Of a stretch of DNA of 64,000 bases, positions 8,762 to 17,495 are shown one piece after another. This stretch comes from Gaoshiqia sediminis (GTDB taxonomy: Bacteria; Bacteroidota; Bacteroidia; Bacteroidales; Prolixibacteraceae), in assembly GCF_025907915.1 (NCBI RefSeq), contig NZ_JAPAAF010000016.1:1-64000 (forward strand), read 5' to 3'. Each line of letters starts with the position of its first letter. The first letter of the stretch is position 1. The notes under the pieces are model-generated. The model was not told the DNA's origin and ran no database searches. It saw nothing but the letters and a program-made list of their open reading frames with translations. Position numbers and translations under genes: made by a program.

Positions 8762-8816
8762 GCACATTGCCAAAGCCCCACGAGCCAACGCTCCATTCAA
8801 AGCTTTGTCAAAGAGC
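8762..8816. repeat. Hairpin-forming direct repeat, right border of RM cassette
   Basis: Arms 8762-8776 and 8802-8816 pair at 12 of 15 positions. The core 8763-8815 is a direct repeat of 1470-1522 (46/53 identical), with most differences in the loop. It begins 20 bp after the hsdM stop codon. Confidence 0.8.
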
Positions 8817-9128
8817 TTTCTCCTTGTTAATGATGGATTTACAATCCTAATGAGCTGAATAATATTTTATCTTTTCATGCTCCTGCCCTTTCAAGGCTTT
8901 GGTAAACGCGTCATGCTGTAATAACAGGGCGTTGCCCTGCCTTAGTGCTGTTGCACCTTTGGTGCGGAGAAGCAGAAAAGCAGCGGGCTGGTCAGGCCAA
9001 CGGCCTGCAAGCAACAGCCCGCGGCAACGCCGTGTAAGTCGATATGAAAAGTGGAGTACTGCCCTGAAAGGGCAACAGCGACCTTCCTTGTTACCGCTTT
9101 GCTCAAACAAGAGAAGGACAGGGACTCT

Positions 9129-9161
9129 TATTCACCAGGTGACTCGAAGTCGCCAGGTGAA
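9129..9161. repeat. Inverted repeat
   Basis: Arms of about 15 bp (attcaccaggtgact and agtcgccaggtgaat, 13 pairs) around a cga loop. The centre gactcgaagtc is shared with the hairpin at 62461-62487 at the other end of the window, so this is a member of a dispersed palindrome family. Confidence 0.6.
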
Positions 9162-9361
9162 TTCCGAAATAAAGCAAACCTCTGCTCTTCCGTATCTGCC
9201 AACGTCGTCGGTTGGCTGGATCGGATTGCCGATTCAGCTGCGTTGAATGATGTTTCTGCGAATTCGGATGAGCCGGGTTTCTGTTTAAAAGTGAGATGAC
9301 GGAAACCGTTTTACGGGAGTTACTCACAGCCGGACTATGCGATCCAAGGATTTCTATTTGA

Positions 9362-9934
9362 TCAGGCGCGGCGGCGTCTGGCCCGGTATTGGTAGTAGGT
9401 CATGACAATTTCCAGCGCGCGACGGATCGCCTCGTTGATTTGGCGATGTTCGTTGGCCAGCGAAAAATCTATAGCCGCCAGCCGCATGTAATAATCGGTG
9501 GCTTTGGGCGCTTTGGTCAGTTGTGCCGGTTTCAGTTGACGATAACTTTCCGATTCTTTAATGGTTTTGCAGGTCACCAGCCGGGTTTGGCTTTGCTTGT
9601 CGAGGTTGGCCGAGTAGCCAAACAGGCGGCAAATTAGTCCCCGGAAGCGGTACTGGCTGCATCCTCCGTTTGTTTGTCCCAAGGCCGAAAAAAGGGAACA
9701 CAGGTTATCATTCGGTAGTTGCTCCAAGCGGTCGTAAAACGCTTCGGCCTGCCCGTTTCGGAACAGGTGATAGGCCAGCGGCAAAAATTCGAGCGGCGTG
9801 GCCGAAATGTCCTTCTTCAAACAACACAAGTGACAGCCTGACGGACACGACAGGCCTCCTGACTTGCTGAACTTTTCAGTGTGCAAAACAACGTCGTTTA
9901 AAACTTTTTGCACGCGTTGAACTTTCCGGTACAT
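9362..9934 (-). CDS. YkgJ-family cysteine-cluster protein
   Basis: A 190-residue protein with the YkgJ (zinc/iron-chelating CxxCxxCC) pattern: CPSGCHLCC about 30-38 residues in, then later cysteines in GGCSQYRFRGLICRLFG. Such proteins probably bind a metal or Fe-S centre; their function is largely unknown. I start it at ATG 9934 (MYRKVQRVQ). The frame stays open much further upstream, but that extension would overlap the MBOAT gene and has no family-like sequence. The C terminus is very basic (RARRRRA). It is on the same strand as and downstream of the MBOAT/SGNH pair, 116 bp away. A second YkgJ gene is at 55188. Confidence 0.8.
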   Translation of the reverse strand: MYRKVQRVQKVLNDVVLHTEKFSKSGGLSCPSGCHLCCLKKDISATPLEFLPLAYHLFRNGQAEAFYDRLEQLPNDNLCSLFSALGQTNGGCSQYRFRGLICRLFGYSANLDKQSQTRLVTCKTIKESESYRQLKPAQLTKAPKATDYYMRLAAIDFSLANEHRQINEAIRRALEIVMTYYQYRARRRRA

Positions 9935-10050
9935 AGGGGGGTGATCACCAAAATTAGTTTGGTTGAGCGCGCCAAATCTAGCAAATTGTTGGATTGCTGA
10001 TGCTCTTTTGACCTGATATTTTATGTTCCGGTGAAATATTTCTTCGTGGC

Positions 10051-11571
10051 TCAAAAACGAAAGTAAATAAAGGGCTGAAGTGCGGATTGAGCGACTTGTG
10101 AGATGATGAGTAATATGATTACTACAGCGATGATCTGCCAGGCGAGCGCCAACCGGATAAAACGCCCGCGTATTTGCTCTTTCCACTGCCAGGGAAACCA
10201 GATTAGGATCAGCCCGAGCAGAAAAATACCAATTGTTGGCGCGTAGGCTTGCAGGCCGTCAGCTGAAACCTGTGGCGTAAAATGGTGGCTCAGTTGGTAG
10301 AAGAATTGGGCGATGCCCATCTGGTTGTTGGCCCGGAAGAAGATCCAGGCAAAACTAACCAGTTGGAAGGTCAGGAAAATGGCAACGGCTTTTTTCCAGC
10401 GGGCATTTTTACTTCCTGCCGGGAAAAGTTTCCGGATGATTTTTTCAACGACCAAGCCTGCTCCGTGGATGGCCCCCCAAATCAGGAAGCGCAGGTTGGC
10501 GCCGTGCCACAGTCCTCCCAGAATCATGGTAACCATTAGGTTGAGGTAGGTATTTGCGATCCCTTGCCGGTTGCCTCCCAGCGGAATGTAGAGGTAGTCT
10601 TTCAGCCAGAGCGACAGCGAGATGTGCCAGCGGTGCCAGAAGTCGGTCAGGCTGGTGGCCTGGTAGGGTGCGTTAAAGTTGACGGGGATTTTGAACCCCA
10701 GCATCAGGGCCAGGCCAATGGCGATGTCGGTGTATCCCGAAAAGTCGCAATATATCTGGATCGAATAGGCATACACGGCCAGCAGGTTTTCAAGCCCCGA
10801 GAAGGAGAGCGGCGCATCGAATACCCGGTCAATGTAGTTGAGGGCCAGAAAATCGGCAATCACTAGCTTCTTGAACATCCCTTTGGTAATCAGGTAAACA
10901 GCATGGCCGAATTCAGCCTTTGTGAGCCGGTACTGTTGATACAATTGGGGAATGAAGGAGGCCGCGCGGACAATGGGGCCTGCCACCAGTTGCGGGAAGA
11001 AGCTGAGGTAAAAACTGAAATCGAGTGGATTGCGCACCGCCTCGACCTTTTTGGTAAACACATCCACCAGGTAGCTGATGGCCTGAAAGGTGTAAAACGA
11101 GATGCCAATGGGCAGCAAGATGGTGTGCGTATCGGCAAAACCGGCTACCACCTGGTTCAGGCACCACCCCAGCCAGTTAACGACCTGCAATTCGGTGTTG
11201 AATAGCTGGTTGGCCGTTTCGGTAAAGAAGTAAGCATATTTGAAATAGCCCAGCAAAAGCAGGTTGAAGGAAACGGAAAGCACGAGCCAAAGCTTCTTCC
11301 TTTGTGTTTGACCTATAATCCGGGCAAAACCGTAGTTGGCCAGGCACGAAAACAGGAGCAACAGCAAAAAGGCGCCGTTCATCCGGTAGTAGATAAACCA
11401 GCTGATGGCCAGTAGGTAACTGTTCCGCAGCCGGTTTTTTCGGTAGATGAAAGCATACAGCCCCACGAAGGCCGTGAAGGCCAGCCAGAACGCGAGCCCG
11501 GTGTAAAACAGCGGCTTATCCGGCTGGTAATACAGCAGGCTTTCCAGTATATTTTTTACCTGCTGTTCCAT
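10051..11571 (-). CDS. MBOAT-family membrane O-acyltransferase (AlgI-like)
   Basis: A 506-residue polytopic membrane protein of the AlgI/DltB type, which moves acyl (usually acetyl) groups across the inner membrane onto an extracellular polysaccharide. Many hydrophobic segments are visible from residue 20 onward. Signature elements: FFPQLVAGPIVR, YCDFSGYTDIAIG, DFWHRWHISLSLWLKDYLYIP, and GGLWHGA carrying the conserved histidine. The length is typical for AlgI homologues. Its ATG lies inside the end of the upstream SGNH gene (16-bp overlap), so the two are translationally coupled and should act together. The acceptor polymer is unknown. Confidence 0.93.
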   Translation of the reverse strand: MEQQVKNILESLLYYQPDKPLFYTGLAFWLAFTAFVGLYAFIYRKNRLRNSYLLAISWFIYYRMNGAFLLLLLFSCLANYGFARIIGQTQRKKLWLVLSVSFNLLLLGYFKYAYFFTETANQLFNTELQVVNWLGWCLNQVVAGFADTHTILLPIGISFYTFQAISYLVDVFTKKVEAVRNPLDFSFYLSFFPQLVAGPIVRAASFIPQLYQQYRLTKAEFGHAVYLITKGMFKKLVIADFLALNYIDRVFDAPLSFSGLENLLAVYAYSIQIYCDFSGYTDIAIGLALMLGFKIPVNFNAPYQATSLTDFWHRWHISLSLWLKDYLYIPLGGNRQGIANTYLNLMVTMILGGLWHGANLRFLIWGAIHGAGLVVEKIIRKLFPAGSKNARWKKAVAIFLTFQLVSFAWIFFRANNQMGIAQFFYQLSHHFTPQVSADGLQAYAPTIGIFLLGLILIWFPWQWKEQIRGRFIRLALAWQIIAVVIILLIISQVAQSALQPFIYFRF

Positions 11572-12935
11572 GTTGTCGTATGTTGCTCCTGTTCCTGTTC
11601 TCGTTCTTCCAGCAGAAGACGGGCCAGTTCCAGTCCTATTTTTTTAGCGCCTTCGCCGGTGAAGTGGGTGTAGTCTGTGCGGGCAAGCGGGGGCTGGGCA
11701 GTTACCCAGTCAACCATACTGCCCGGGCCTCCCATATAGGCTTCCAGATCAAAGAAAACACAATGGGTTTCAGCAGCTATTTCGTGTTGAAGTTGTTTGA
11801 TCTGTTGAATGTTGGGGTACGAAACAAAAGCCCCTTCCACCCGTTGGGACATATCCGATACGCCGATGATGAGAATGGGGGCCGAAGGGCAATGCTCCTT
11901 TAGAAATCGGATTTGGCGGGTGAAACTTCGTCGGAAGAGCGCATAATCTTCGGATGGCCAGGGTACCAGGTTTACGCCAAAATGCAGGATGAACAAGCCG
12001 GGATTCATTTCGTCCAGCATGTTTTTCAGGGCTTGCCTGTCCGAACGGGTGAACGTAGGGTAGGAGAGCCCCCGGAGCGATATGTTGTCAACAAGCAGTC
12101 CGGTCGGACTTTCCAGTGACAGTGAGGTGACCGTCAGGCTGTCGCTGGGTGAAAAGCGGATTCGCAGATCGTTGGGGGTTTGTTGAAAAGGAATCCGTAT
12201 GCACTGTAGCTGGTTCGGGGTGTTGGAAATCACCGTGTCGGTCGGTACACCGTCTGCTTCGATGTTGATGTGACAAAGCCCGGTGGACAGGAAAAACAAT
12301 TTCAGCACCGAAAAATCCGGCTTGGATTTTGAAAATTTGAGGCGGTTGATCCGAAACCAGCCTTCGCCATCGCCTGCGGTTAGTCTGGCGTGTCGAAACA
12401 GCAAGCTTGGATTGAGTTCTTCGCGGTCCATAAAATCGGCTAATTTCCAATTATCCGACCGGTTCATGATGAGTTGGTGCCCTGTATGGTAATACTTGTC
12501 GGCAGCTATTAAGCCGGGACCTGCCCCTCCAAAGCGGCCTTGAAATTGGTCGCGTAACGTAGCGGTGATGCGGTCTCCTTCAATTTGCGAATCACCGAAG
12601 TACAATACCCGCACCGGCTGCTGTTCGTGTTGAAGGTCTTTCAATTTCTTCCGGAAAGGCTGAAGGCGGACGGTATCATCTGCCGAAAAGAGAAAGCCAT
12701 CCGTATGCTCCGGAAGCGGGCTTTTCCCGTTTTGCTCAACGGTTGAATCCTGGCGCGCTGGCACGACAGTCTGGCTTGAGTCTGACATTGCCGGGGCCGG
12801 GGGCGGGGAAAGATCTGCAATTTCAGGATGTGCCGGAACGATAACGGGCTTGCGCAAGTCGTTGATCAGCCACGAAAGCAGGATGAACAAGGACAGAACC
12901 GAGAAAAGGAAAAAGAATGCCCGGGCAGGTTTCAT
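11556..12935 (-). CDS. SGNH/GDSL-family acyl hydrolase or transferase, membrane-anchored
   Basis: A 459-residue protein with an N-terminal membrane anchor (about residues 8-25), a proline-rich periplasmic linker, and an SGNH hydrolase domain. Block I is VLYFGDSQIEGDR (catalytic Ser in GDS), the block III-like motif is LHFGVN, and the Asp-His pair is DYTHF near the C terminus. In AlgI/AlgJ, DltB/DltD and PatA/PatB-type systems an SGNH protein receives the acyl group from the MBOAT partner and places it on the glycan. The overlapping MBOAT gene supports that role here. The substrate is not predictable from sequence. Confidence 0.88.
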   Translation of the reverse strand: MKPARAFFFLFSVLSLFILLSWLINDLRKPVIVPAHPEIADLSPPPAPAMSDSSQTVVPARQDSTVEQNGKSPLPEHTDGFLFSADDTVRLQPFRKKLKDLQHEQQPVRVLYFGDSQIEGDRITATLRDQFQGRFGGAGPGLIAADKYYHTGHQLIMNRSDNWKLADFMDREELNPSLLFRHARLTAGDGEGWFRINRLKFSKSKPDFSVLKLFFLSTGLCHINIEADGVPTDTVISNTPNQLQCIRIPFQQTPNDLRIRFSPSDSLTVTSLSLESPTGLLVDNISLRGLSYPTFTRSDRQALKNMLDEMNPGLFILHFGVNLVPWPSEDYALFRRSFTRQIRFLKEHCPSAPILIIGVSDMSQRVEGAFVSYPNIQQIKQLQHEIAAETHCVFFDLEAYMGGPGSMVDWVTAQPPLARTDYTHFTGEGAKKIGLELARLLLEEREQEQEQHTTTWNSR

Positions 12936-13326
12936 GCAAAATTAGTTTAGCCACTTCTAAAAGTAAGGCTAAATTCGGGCATCTGCAAATGACAGGCGGC
13001 GCTTACAGGGAAATCGCTTTTAAAATATAGTTCACCCTTTCCATACACATGTGCCTCAAAAGCTTCCAATGCCTGAGGCATTTCCGGTAGGCGCAGGATA
13101 AGCTAATGTGGGCTTTCCTCTTGGTTATGGCATGTTGGTCACGAGGTCACGACGTGTCGTGACCGTACGTGGCTTTCCCGTTTTAGGGCGTTTCGGATTT
13201 TATCCGGCGTGTAAGGCCACGGTATGCAGTGGCCGGACGGCTGGTGACGACCTAAAAAGAGCAGTTTAACATCTTCTAATACAAAGAATGGCATTTAATT
13301 CCTAAAAGCGATTTCTCTGGCGGCGC
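12936..13326. other. Intergenic region with palindromes, no gene
   Basis: About 390 bp without a credible ORF. It contains a perfect 9-bp-arm palindrome at 13145-13164 (ggtcacgac, 2-nt centre, gtcgtgacc) and a 6-bp-arm one at 13215-13234 (ggccac...gtggcc). They lie downstream of mltD and upstream of the SGNH gene, both on the minus strand. Confidence 0.5.
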
Positions 13327-14940
13327 CTAGCTTTTGGGCTGTATTTTCAGTTTCTGGCCTACTTTCAGGATGTTACCATTTTTCATATTATTCAGCCGCA
13401 TGATGTCCTGGTTGGAAACCCCGGGGAACTGACGTGCAATTGACCACAGCGTATCACCCCGTCGAACAGTGTAATGTACCAGGCCGGATCCATCGTAACT
13501 TACATTGGCGCTGGCGCTGACGGCTTTGGTGACCGGTGTCTGCTTGGCAAATTCCTGTTTCTGGCTGAACGACATGCTGTTGATATTGGCATAATGGTCG
13601 GCCTGGCCTTGGGGTACATAAACAGCCAGTTTTTGCCCCACACGGATCAGGTTCTTGTAGATGTTGTTCCAATAGCGCAAATCGGTCACCCTGACGCGGA
13701 ACCATTGCGAAATGTATCCCAGGTTGTCGCCCGATTTTACGGTATATAAAATTTTATCTTTTCCCTGTATGTCAGACGGGTGGTGGGAGCTGCGTTCCTT
13801 GGGAACCAGGATTTCGTTGTTTGGGAAATAAGTCGTCCGGTTGTAAGCAAAAATTTGTTCTTCGTTGTCGATGTAATCGCCCACGCGTTCGGCAGGAATG
13901 CGCAACACGTAGCGCTTGCCCGGCTTTCCGGGGATAATGTCCATCCGGTATTGTGGGTTCAACGCCTGCAACTCTTCGGTAGAAATTCCAATTACTTCAG
14001 AAACCTGTTTGAAATGCAGGTAGTCCTGTACATGAATGGTGTCGGTAACAATCGGGAAATCAGGAAATCGGGGTTGTATTTTATGTTGTGCGAAGTGGTT
14101 CATCACGTAGGCTGCAGCGATGAAAGCCGGCACGTAACCGCGGGTTTCGCGCGGGAGATAGTAGTAGATTGACCAATAATCGCGAGCACCACCCGAGCGG
14201 CGGATGGCCTTGTTTACATTCCCCGGGCCGCAATTGTAAGCAGCGATCACCAAGTGCCAGTTCTGATAAATTTTATACAAATCGCTCAGGTATTTCGCAG
14301 CGGCTTCGGTGGCTTTTTCCGGGTCGCGGCGTTCGTCAACAAAAGTACCGATTTCCAGCTTGTACATTTTGCCCGTACCGTACATAAACTGCCACAATCC
14401 TACGGCATTGGCACGCGAGCGGGCGGTCGGGTTCAGTGCCGATTCGATAATGGCCATGTATTTCAATTCCAACGGCAAATCGTACTTGTCCAGTTTTTCT
14501 TCCATCATCGGGAAGTAATAAGCTGATAACCCGAGCATCATCTCTGTCAGGTCGCGTTTGCGCTGGGTGTAAAGTTCGATAAAGTTCTTTACGGTTTTGT
14601 TGTACGACAGATCAATGTATGATTCGATGCTTTGCAAGCGTTGGATGTAAATGGAATCGGGAAGCGAAACCAGCTCCGACAGTTCGGGGTCCACATCAAA
14701 GTCGATGTTGAACGTGTTTTGGATATACCATGTATTGGCCAGGCTGTCGATTTGAGCGCCAAACAGGTCGTTCAGGTTTTCATCCGGCGAGGCATAAACC
14801 GACTGGTAGCCATTTAGGGTGTCCAGTGCCACTACTTCGATTCGCTTAATTTTAGGGACGCTATCTTTGGGTAATTTTCCGGCAAGTACCTGTCCGGTTG
14901 TCAGGGCGATTATTGCCAGTGCTAGTTGAATCTTTCTCAT
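13327..14940 (-). CDS. mltD: MltD-like membrane-bound lytic transglycosylase with two LysM domains
   Basis: Cleaves the beta-1,4 bond of peptidoglycan to leave 1,6-anhydroMurNAc ends; acts in the periplasm. 537 residues: a signal peptide (about 1-20, ends VLA), a helical lead, then an SLT domain (about 145-270) with catalytic E166 in AIIESALNP, followed by GLWQFM and AAYNCGPGN. Two LysM peptidoglycan-binding domains follow at about 398-442 (YTVKSGDNL) and 488-534 (YTVRRGDTLWSIA). No lipobox cysteine is present, so it is probably soluble or loosely bound despite the MltD architecture. It ends the parA-parB-DUF5683 run (12 bp after the DUF5683 stop), a common Bacteroidota order that links cell-wall and chromosome functions. 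Confidence 0.93.
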   Translation of the reverse strand: MRKIQLALAIIALTTGQVLAGKLPKDSVPKIKRIEVVALDTLNGYQSVYASPDENLNDLFGAQIDSLANTWYIQNTFNIDFDVDPELSELVSLPDSIYIQRLQSIESYIDLSYNKTVKNFIELYTQRKRDLTEMMLGLSAYYFPMMEEKLDKYDLPLELKYMAIIESALNPTARSRANAVGLWQFMYGTGKMYKLEIGTFVDERRDPEKATEAAAKYLSDLYKIYQNWHLVIAAYNCGPGNVNKAIRRSGGARDYWSIYYYLPRETRGYVPAFIAAAYVMNHFAQHKIQPRFPDFPIVTDTIHVQDYLHFKQVSEVIGISTEELQALNPQYRMDIIPGKPGKRYVLRIPAERVGDYIDNEEQIFAYNRTTYFPNNEILVPKERSSHHPSDIQGKDKILYTVKSGDNLGYISQWFRVRVTDLRYWNNIYKNLIRVGQKLAVYVPQGQADHYANINSMSFSQKQEFAKQTPVTKAVSASANVSYDGSGLVHYTVRRGDTLWSIARQFPGVSNQDIMRLNNMKNGNILKVGQKLKIQPKS

Positions 14941-14952
14941 TCTAATCCTTCT

Positions 14953-15585
14953 TTAAAATCTAATACTTACATGAATTCCTGCCAGTGGCTGACCGCTGCA
15001 AAACATGGGGCCGGGAGCCCAGTTCATGGTCAAATCATCACTGATGTCAAAATTAAAAAAATGCGCATCTACCGTTGCATCGATGATGTTAATCGCATAA
15101 AAAGCAGCCGTTGCAATGATTACCAGGTCGCGGTTGCGGCGCGAGTAATCTTTGGCCCGTTTCAGCCGGGTGGCAAATTGCTGCACCTGGCTGGCATTGG
15201 TAAAATCCCAGTGTCCTTCAATATCCAGGTCCAAAAATGAATTGGTGTTGGGATCGTCATCCAAAATGTCGGCATACGCTTGCCGGTAAAGCACAAAGTA
15301 ATCGTTGTTCCAGTCGATGGCATAAATAAAACCGGCGAAACCGGCATAAATCAGCGGCACCTTCCAGTATTTTTTGTTATACACCTGTCCCAGTCCGGGC
15401 AATACTGCCGAGTAGATGGTTGCTTTGCGCGGGGAGTGTGCCGGTTCTTCGAGCGAACTGACCAAACTGTCGGCAACCTGCTGTTCCTGGGCCGAAGCAC
15501 AAAATCCTGTTGTCAGCAACAGGAGGAGCAATGCACCTATTTGTAACGGTTTCAAGTTTCTGTTTGTTTGCAATCGTTTAGCCAT
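14953..15585 (-). CDS. DUF5683 membrane protein
   Basis: A 210-residue protein that recurs beside parB in Bacteroidota; function unknown. I start at ATG 15585 (MAKRLQTNR), which overlaps the parB stop by 8 bp; the frame is open further upstream inside parB. A signal peptide or N-terminal helix ends at FCASAQ. The core motif SAVLPGLGQVYNKKYWKVP followed by a hydrophobic helix (AGFAGFIYAI) is diagnostic of the family. A second hydrophobic segment is VIIATAAFYAINIIDA. It lies between ParB and the lytic transglycosylase, which suggests an envelope role. Confidence 0.85.
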   Translation of the reverse strand: MAKRLQTNRNLKPLQIGALLLLLLTTGFCASAQEQQVADSLVSSLEEPAHSPRKATIYSAVLPGLGQVYNKKYWKVPLIYAGFAGFIYAIDWNNDYFVLYRQAYADILDDDPNTNSFLDLDIEGHWDFTNASQVQQFATRLKRAKDYSRRNRDLVIIATAAFYAINIIDATVDAHFFNFDISDDLTMNWAPGPMFCSGQPLAGIHVSIRF

Positions 15586-16459
15586 TGAGTTTGTCCAGAA
15601 TGCCCATGATCCGTTCCAGGTCTTTGGTTGATCCAAATGGGATAACGATCTTGCCTTTTCCTTTTTCGTTGAGTGAAAAATCAACTTTGGTGTTGAAAAA
15701 CTTGCCCAGGTGTTCTTTCAATTCGCCGAACTCGGCCGGGTATTTGGGTTTAGCAGGTTTCGGCGCTTTTTCGTCGGGTTCTTCCTGCTTGTTTTCCAGG
15801 TTGCGGACCAACTCTTCCACTTTGCGTACCGACAGGTCGTCCGTGAGAATCAGTTCGTAAATCGATAACTGGTCTTCGGTATTCGGGACATTGACCAGCG
15901 CACGGGCATGGCCCATGGAAATCGTTTTGTCGATGATGCCTTTTTGAATGAGGGTGGGCAGTTTCAACAGGCGCAGGTAGTTGGAAATGGTCGAACGTTT
16001 TTTGCCAACGCGTTCGCTGAGGGTTTCCTGGGTCAGCTGGCATTCTTCAATCAGTCGCTGGTACGACAGGGCCACTTCAATGGCGTCCAGGTCCTCGCGC
16101 TGGATGTTTTCAACCAGTGCCATTTCGAGCATGCCTTCATCCTCGGCCAGGCGCACGTAGGCCGGAACGGTTTTCAGCCCGGCCAGCTTCGACGCCCGGA
16201 AACGCCGTTCACCAGCAATAATCTGGTATTTCCCATCGTGGACTTTGCGCAATGTAATAGGCTGTATAATGCCGAGTTCCTTGATGGAGGCAGCCAGCTC
16301 GCTCAGCGCTGTTTCGTCAAAATTTGTTCGTGGTTGAAAGGGATTGGCCTCAATATTCTCAACAGCAATTTCATTGATGGACGAACCATGTTCGTTCTGG
16401 TTTGCTGCATCATCAATCAATGCTCCTAAACCTCTGCCCAATGCATTCCTTTTAGCCAT
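15578..16459 (-). CDS. parB: Chromosome partitioning protein ParB
   Basis: CTPase and parS-binding protein that spreads around the origin and works with ParA to segregate chromosomes. 293 residues. The N-terminal ParB/Srx domain shows ENIEANPFQPR and the GERRFRAS motif (the CTP-binding/arginine box), followed by the helix-turn-helix (LSERVGKKRSTISNYLRLL) and an acidic linker to a C-terminal dimerisation domain. It is 17 bp downstream of parA. I could not find a convincing parS palindrome in the window, though origin-proximal parS sites need not be near parB. Confidence 0.96.
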   Translation of the reverse strand: MAKRNALGRGLGALIDDAANQNEHGSSINEIAVENIEANPFQPRTNFDETALSELAASIKELGIIQPITLRKVHDGKYQIIAGERRFRASKLAGLKTVPAYVRLAEDEGMLEMALVENIQREDLDAIEVALSYQRLIEECQLTQETLSERVGKKRSTISNYLRLLKLPTLIQKGIIDKTISMGHARALVNVPNTEDQLSIYELILTDDLSVRKVEELVRNLENKQEEPDEKAPKPAKPKYPAEFGELKEHLGKFFNTKVDFSLNEKGKGKIVIPFGSTKDLERIMGILDKLNG

Positions 16460-16476
16460 AATTGTTCCTGGTCTTA

Positions 16477-17277
16477 TTATTCGATTACTTTTTCTGAATT
16501 TTTTAGGATGGTCAAATCGTTCTTTTGAAGGAGTTCGCGGGCTAGTTCCATATAGCTGCTGGCCCCTTTGGAGCTGGCATCGTAAAGTACGGCCGGCAAA
16601 CCATAGCTGGGCGCTTCGCTCAGTTTGATGTTGCGGCTGATCAGCGTATCAAACACCATATCCCCAAAGTGGGTCCTTACTTCTTCCAATACCTGGTTCG
16701 ACAGGTTCAGGCGTGAATCGTACATCGTAAGCAAAAATCCTTCAATTTCCAGTTCAGGGTTTAAACGGGTCTGAATGATTTTAATTGTGTTCAGCAATTT
16801 TCCCAACCCTTCGAGCGCAAAATATTCGCACTGCACGGGGATGATGATCGAGTCGGCAGCCGTGAGGGCGTTGACGGTAATCAGCCCCAGCGACGGCGAA
16901 CAGTCAATCAGGATGAAATCATAATCATCTCGTATTTTTTCGATGACCGTTCCAAGCACTTTCTCGCGGTTGGGCAGGTTGAGCATTTCAATTTCGGCGC
17001 CAACCAGATCGATGTGCGAAGGGATCAGGTCCAGTCCGTTGATTTCGGAGTTGAGAATGATTTTCCGCGGGTCGAGATCATCTACAATACATTCGTAGAT
17101 GCTCGTTTTTACGTTTTTGACATCAAACCCGATTCCGGAAGTGGCATTTGCCTGCGGATCAGCGTCAATGATCAATACCTTCTTTTCTAAAACAGCCAAA
17201 CTGGCAGCCAGGTTGATGGCTGTGGTTGTTTTCCCGACCCCTCCTTTTTGATTCGCGAGTGCAATAACTTTTCCCAT
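16477..17277 (-). CDS. parA: Chromosome partitioning ATPase ParA/Soj
   Basis: Deviant Walker-type ATPase, 266 residues, that binds DNA non-specifically and drives ParB-parS movement. The deviant P-loop KGGVGKTTTAINLA sits at 11-24, with DADPQAN (switch I region) and FILIDCSPSLG (Walker B) following. The length matches the Soj class without an N-terminal HTH, as expected for a chromosomal copy. It is the first gene of parA-parB-DUF5683-mltD and has a promoter-like sequence at 17306-17339. Confidence 0.96.
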   Translation of the reverse strand: MGKVIALANQKGGVGKTTTAINLAASLAVLEKKVLIIDADPQANATSGIGFDVKNVKTSIYECIVDDLDPRKIILNSEINGLDLIPSHIDLVGAEIEMLNLPNREKVLGTVIEKIRDDYDFILIDCSPSLGLITVNALTAADSIIIPVQCEYFALEGLGKLLNTIKIIQTRLNPELEIEGFLLTMYDSRLNLSNQVLEEVRTHFGDMVFDTLISRNIKLSEAPSYGLPAVLYDASSKGASSYMELARELLQKNDLTILKNSEKVIE

Positions 17278-17305
17278 ATGTTTAATCCTGATTTTTGCTG
17301 AGTTC

Positions 17306-17339
17306 CAAAGTTAATATTTTATGCAGAAAATGATTTCAA
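17306..17339 (-). promoter_or_regulatory. Candidate promoter of the par operon
   Basis: On the minus strand a TTG (17337-17339) lies 23 bp before TAACTTTG (17306-17313), matching the Bacteroidota TTG...TAnnTTTG pattern at the long end of its spacing. The -7 element is 28 bp before the parA start codon. Confidence 0.4.
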
Positions 17340-17495
17340 TGTTGAAAATTTATATTGGAATTCAGGCTAATGCATTGATTGTTTTCGTATTAGTTTGCCT
17401 CCTCAATTCAGTACATTGTTTCTGTTTTCGTGGTGCAAAAATAGTAAATTTTCAACGGGAACAATCAGCGTGGGGAGTTTGCCGAAAGCCTAAAC

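Larger units (their letters stand above)
8743..9361. other. Repeat mosaic after the RM cassette, no gene
   Basis: No convincing gene in about 620 bp. It starts with the right border repeat (8762-8816), continues AT-rich to about 8877, then turns GC-rich with several short palindromes: agggcgttgccct, gcacctttggtgc, and an outer pair gccctttcaaggc / gccctgaaagggc (about 8886 and 9062). A unit related to 325-352 lies at 9094-9118 and a strong hairpin at 9129-9161. Confidence 0.6.

Noticed and set aside
8847-9327. Short ORFs on both strands between hsdM and the YkgJ gene
   Set aside because: They run through palindromic repeats and have no protein-like composition.
9935-10186. Upstream extension of the first YkgJ gene
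   Set aside because: It would overlap the MBOAT gene by over 130 bp on the same strand and has no family-like sequence.
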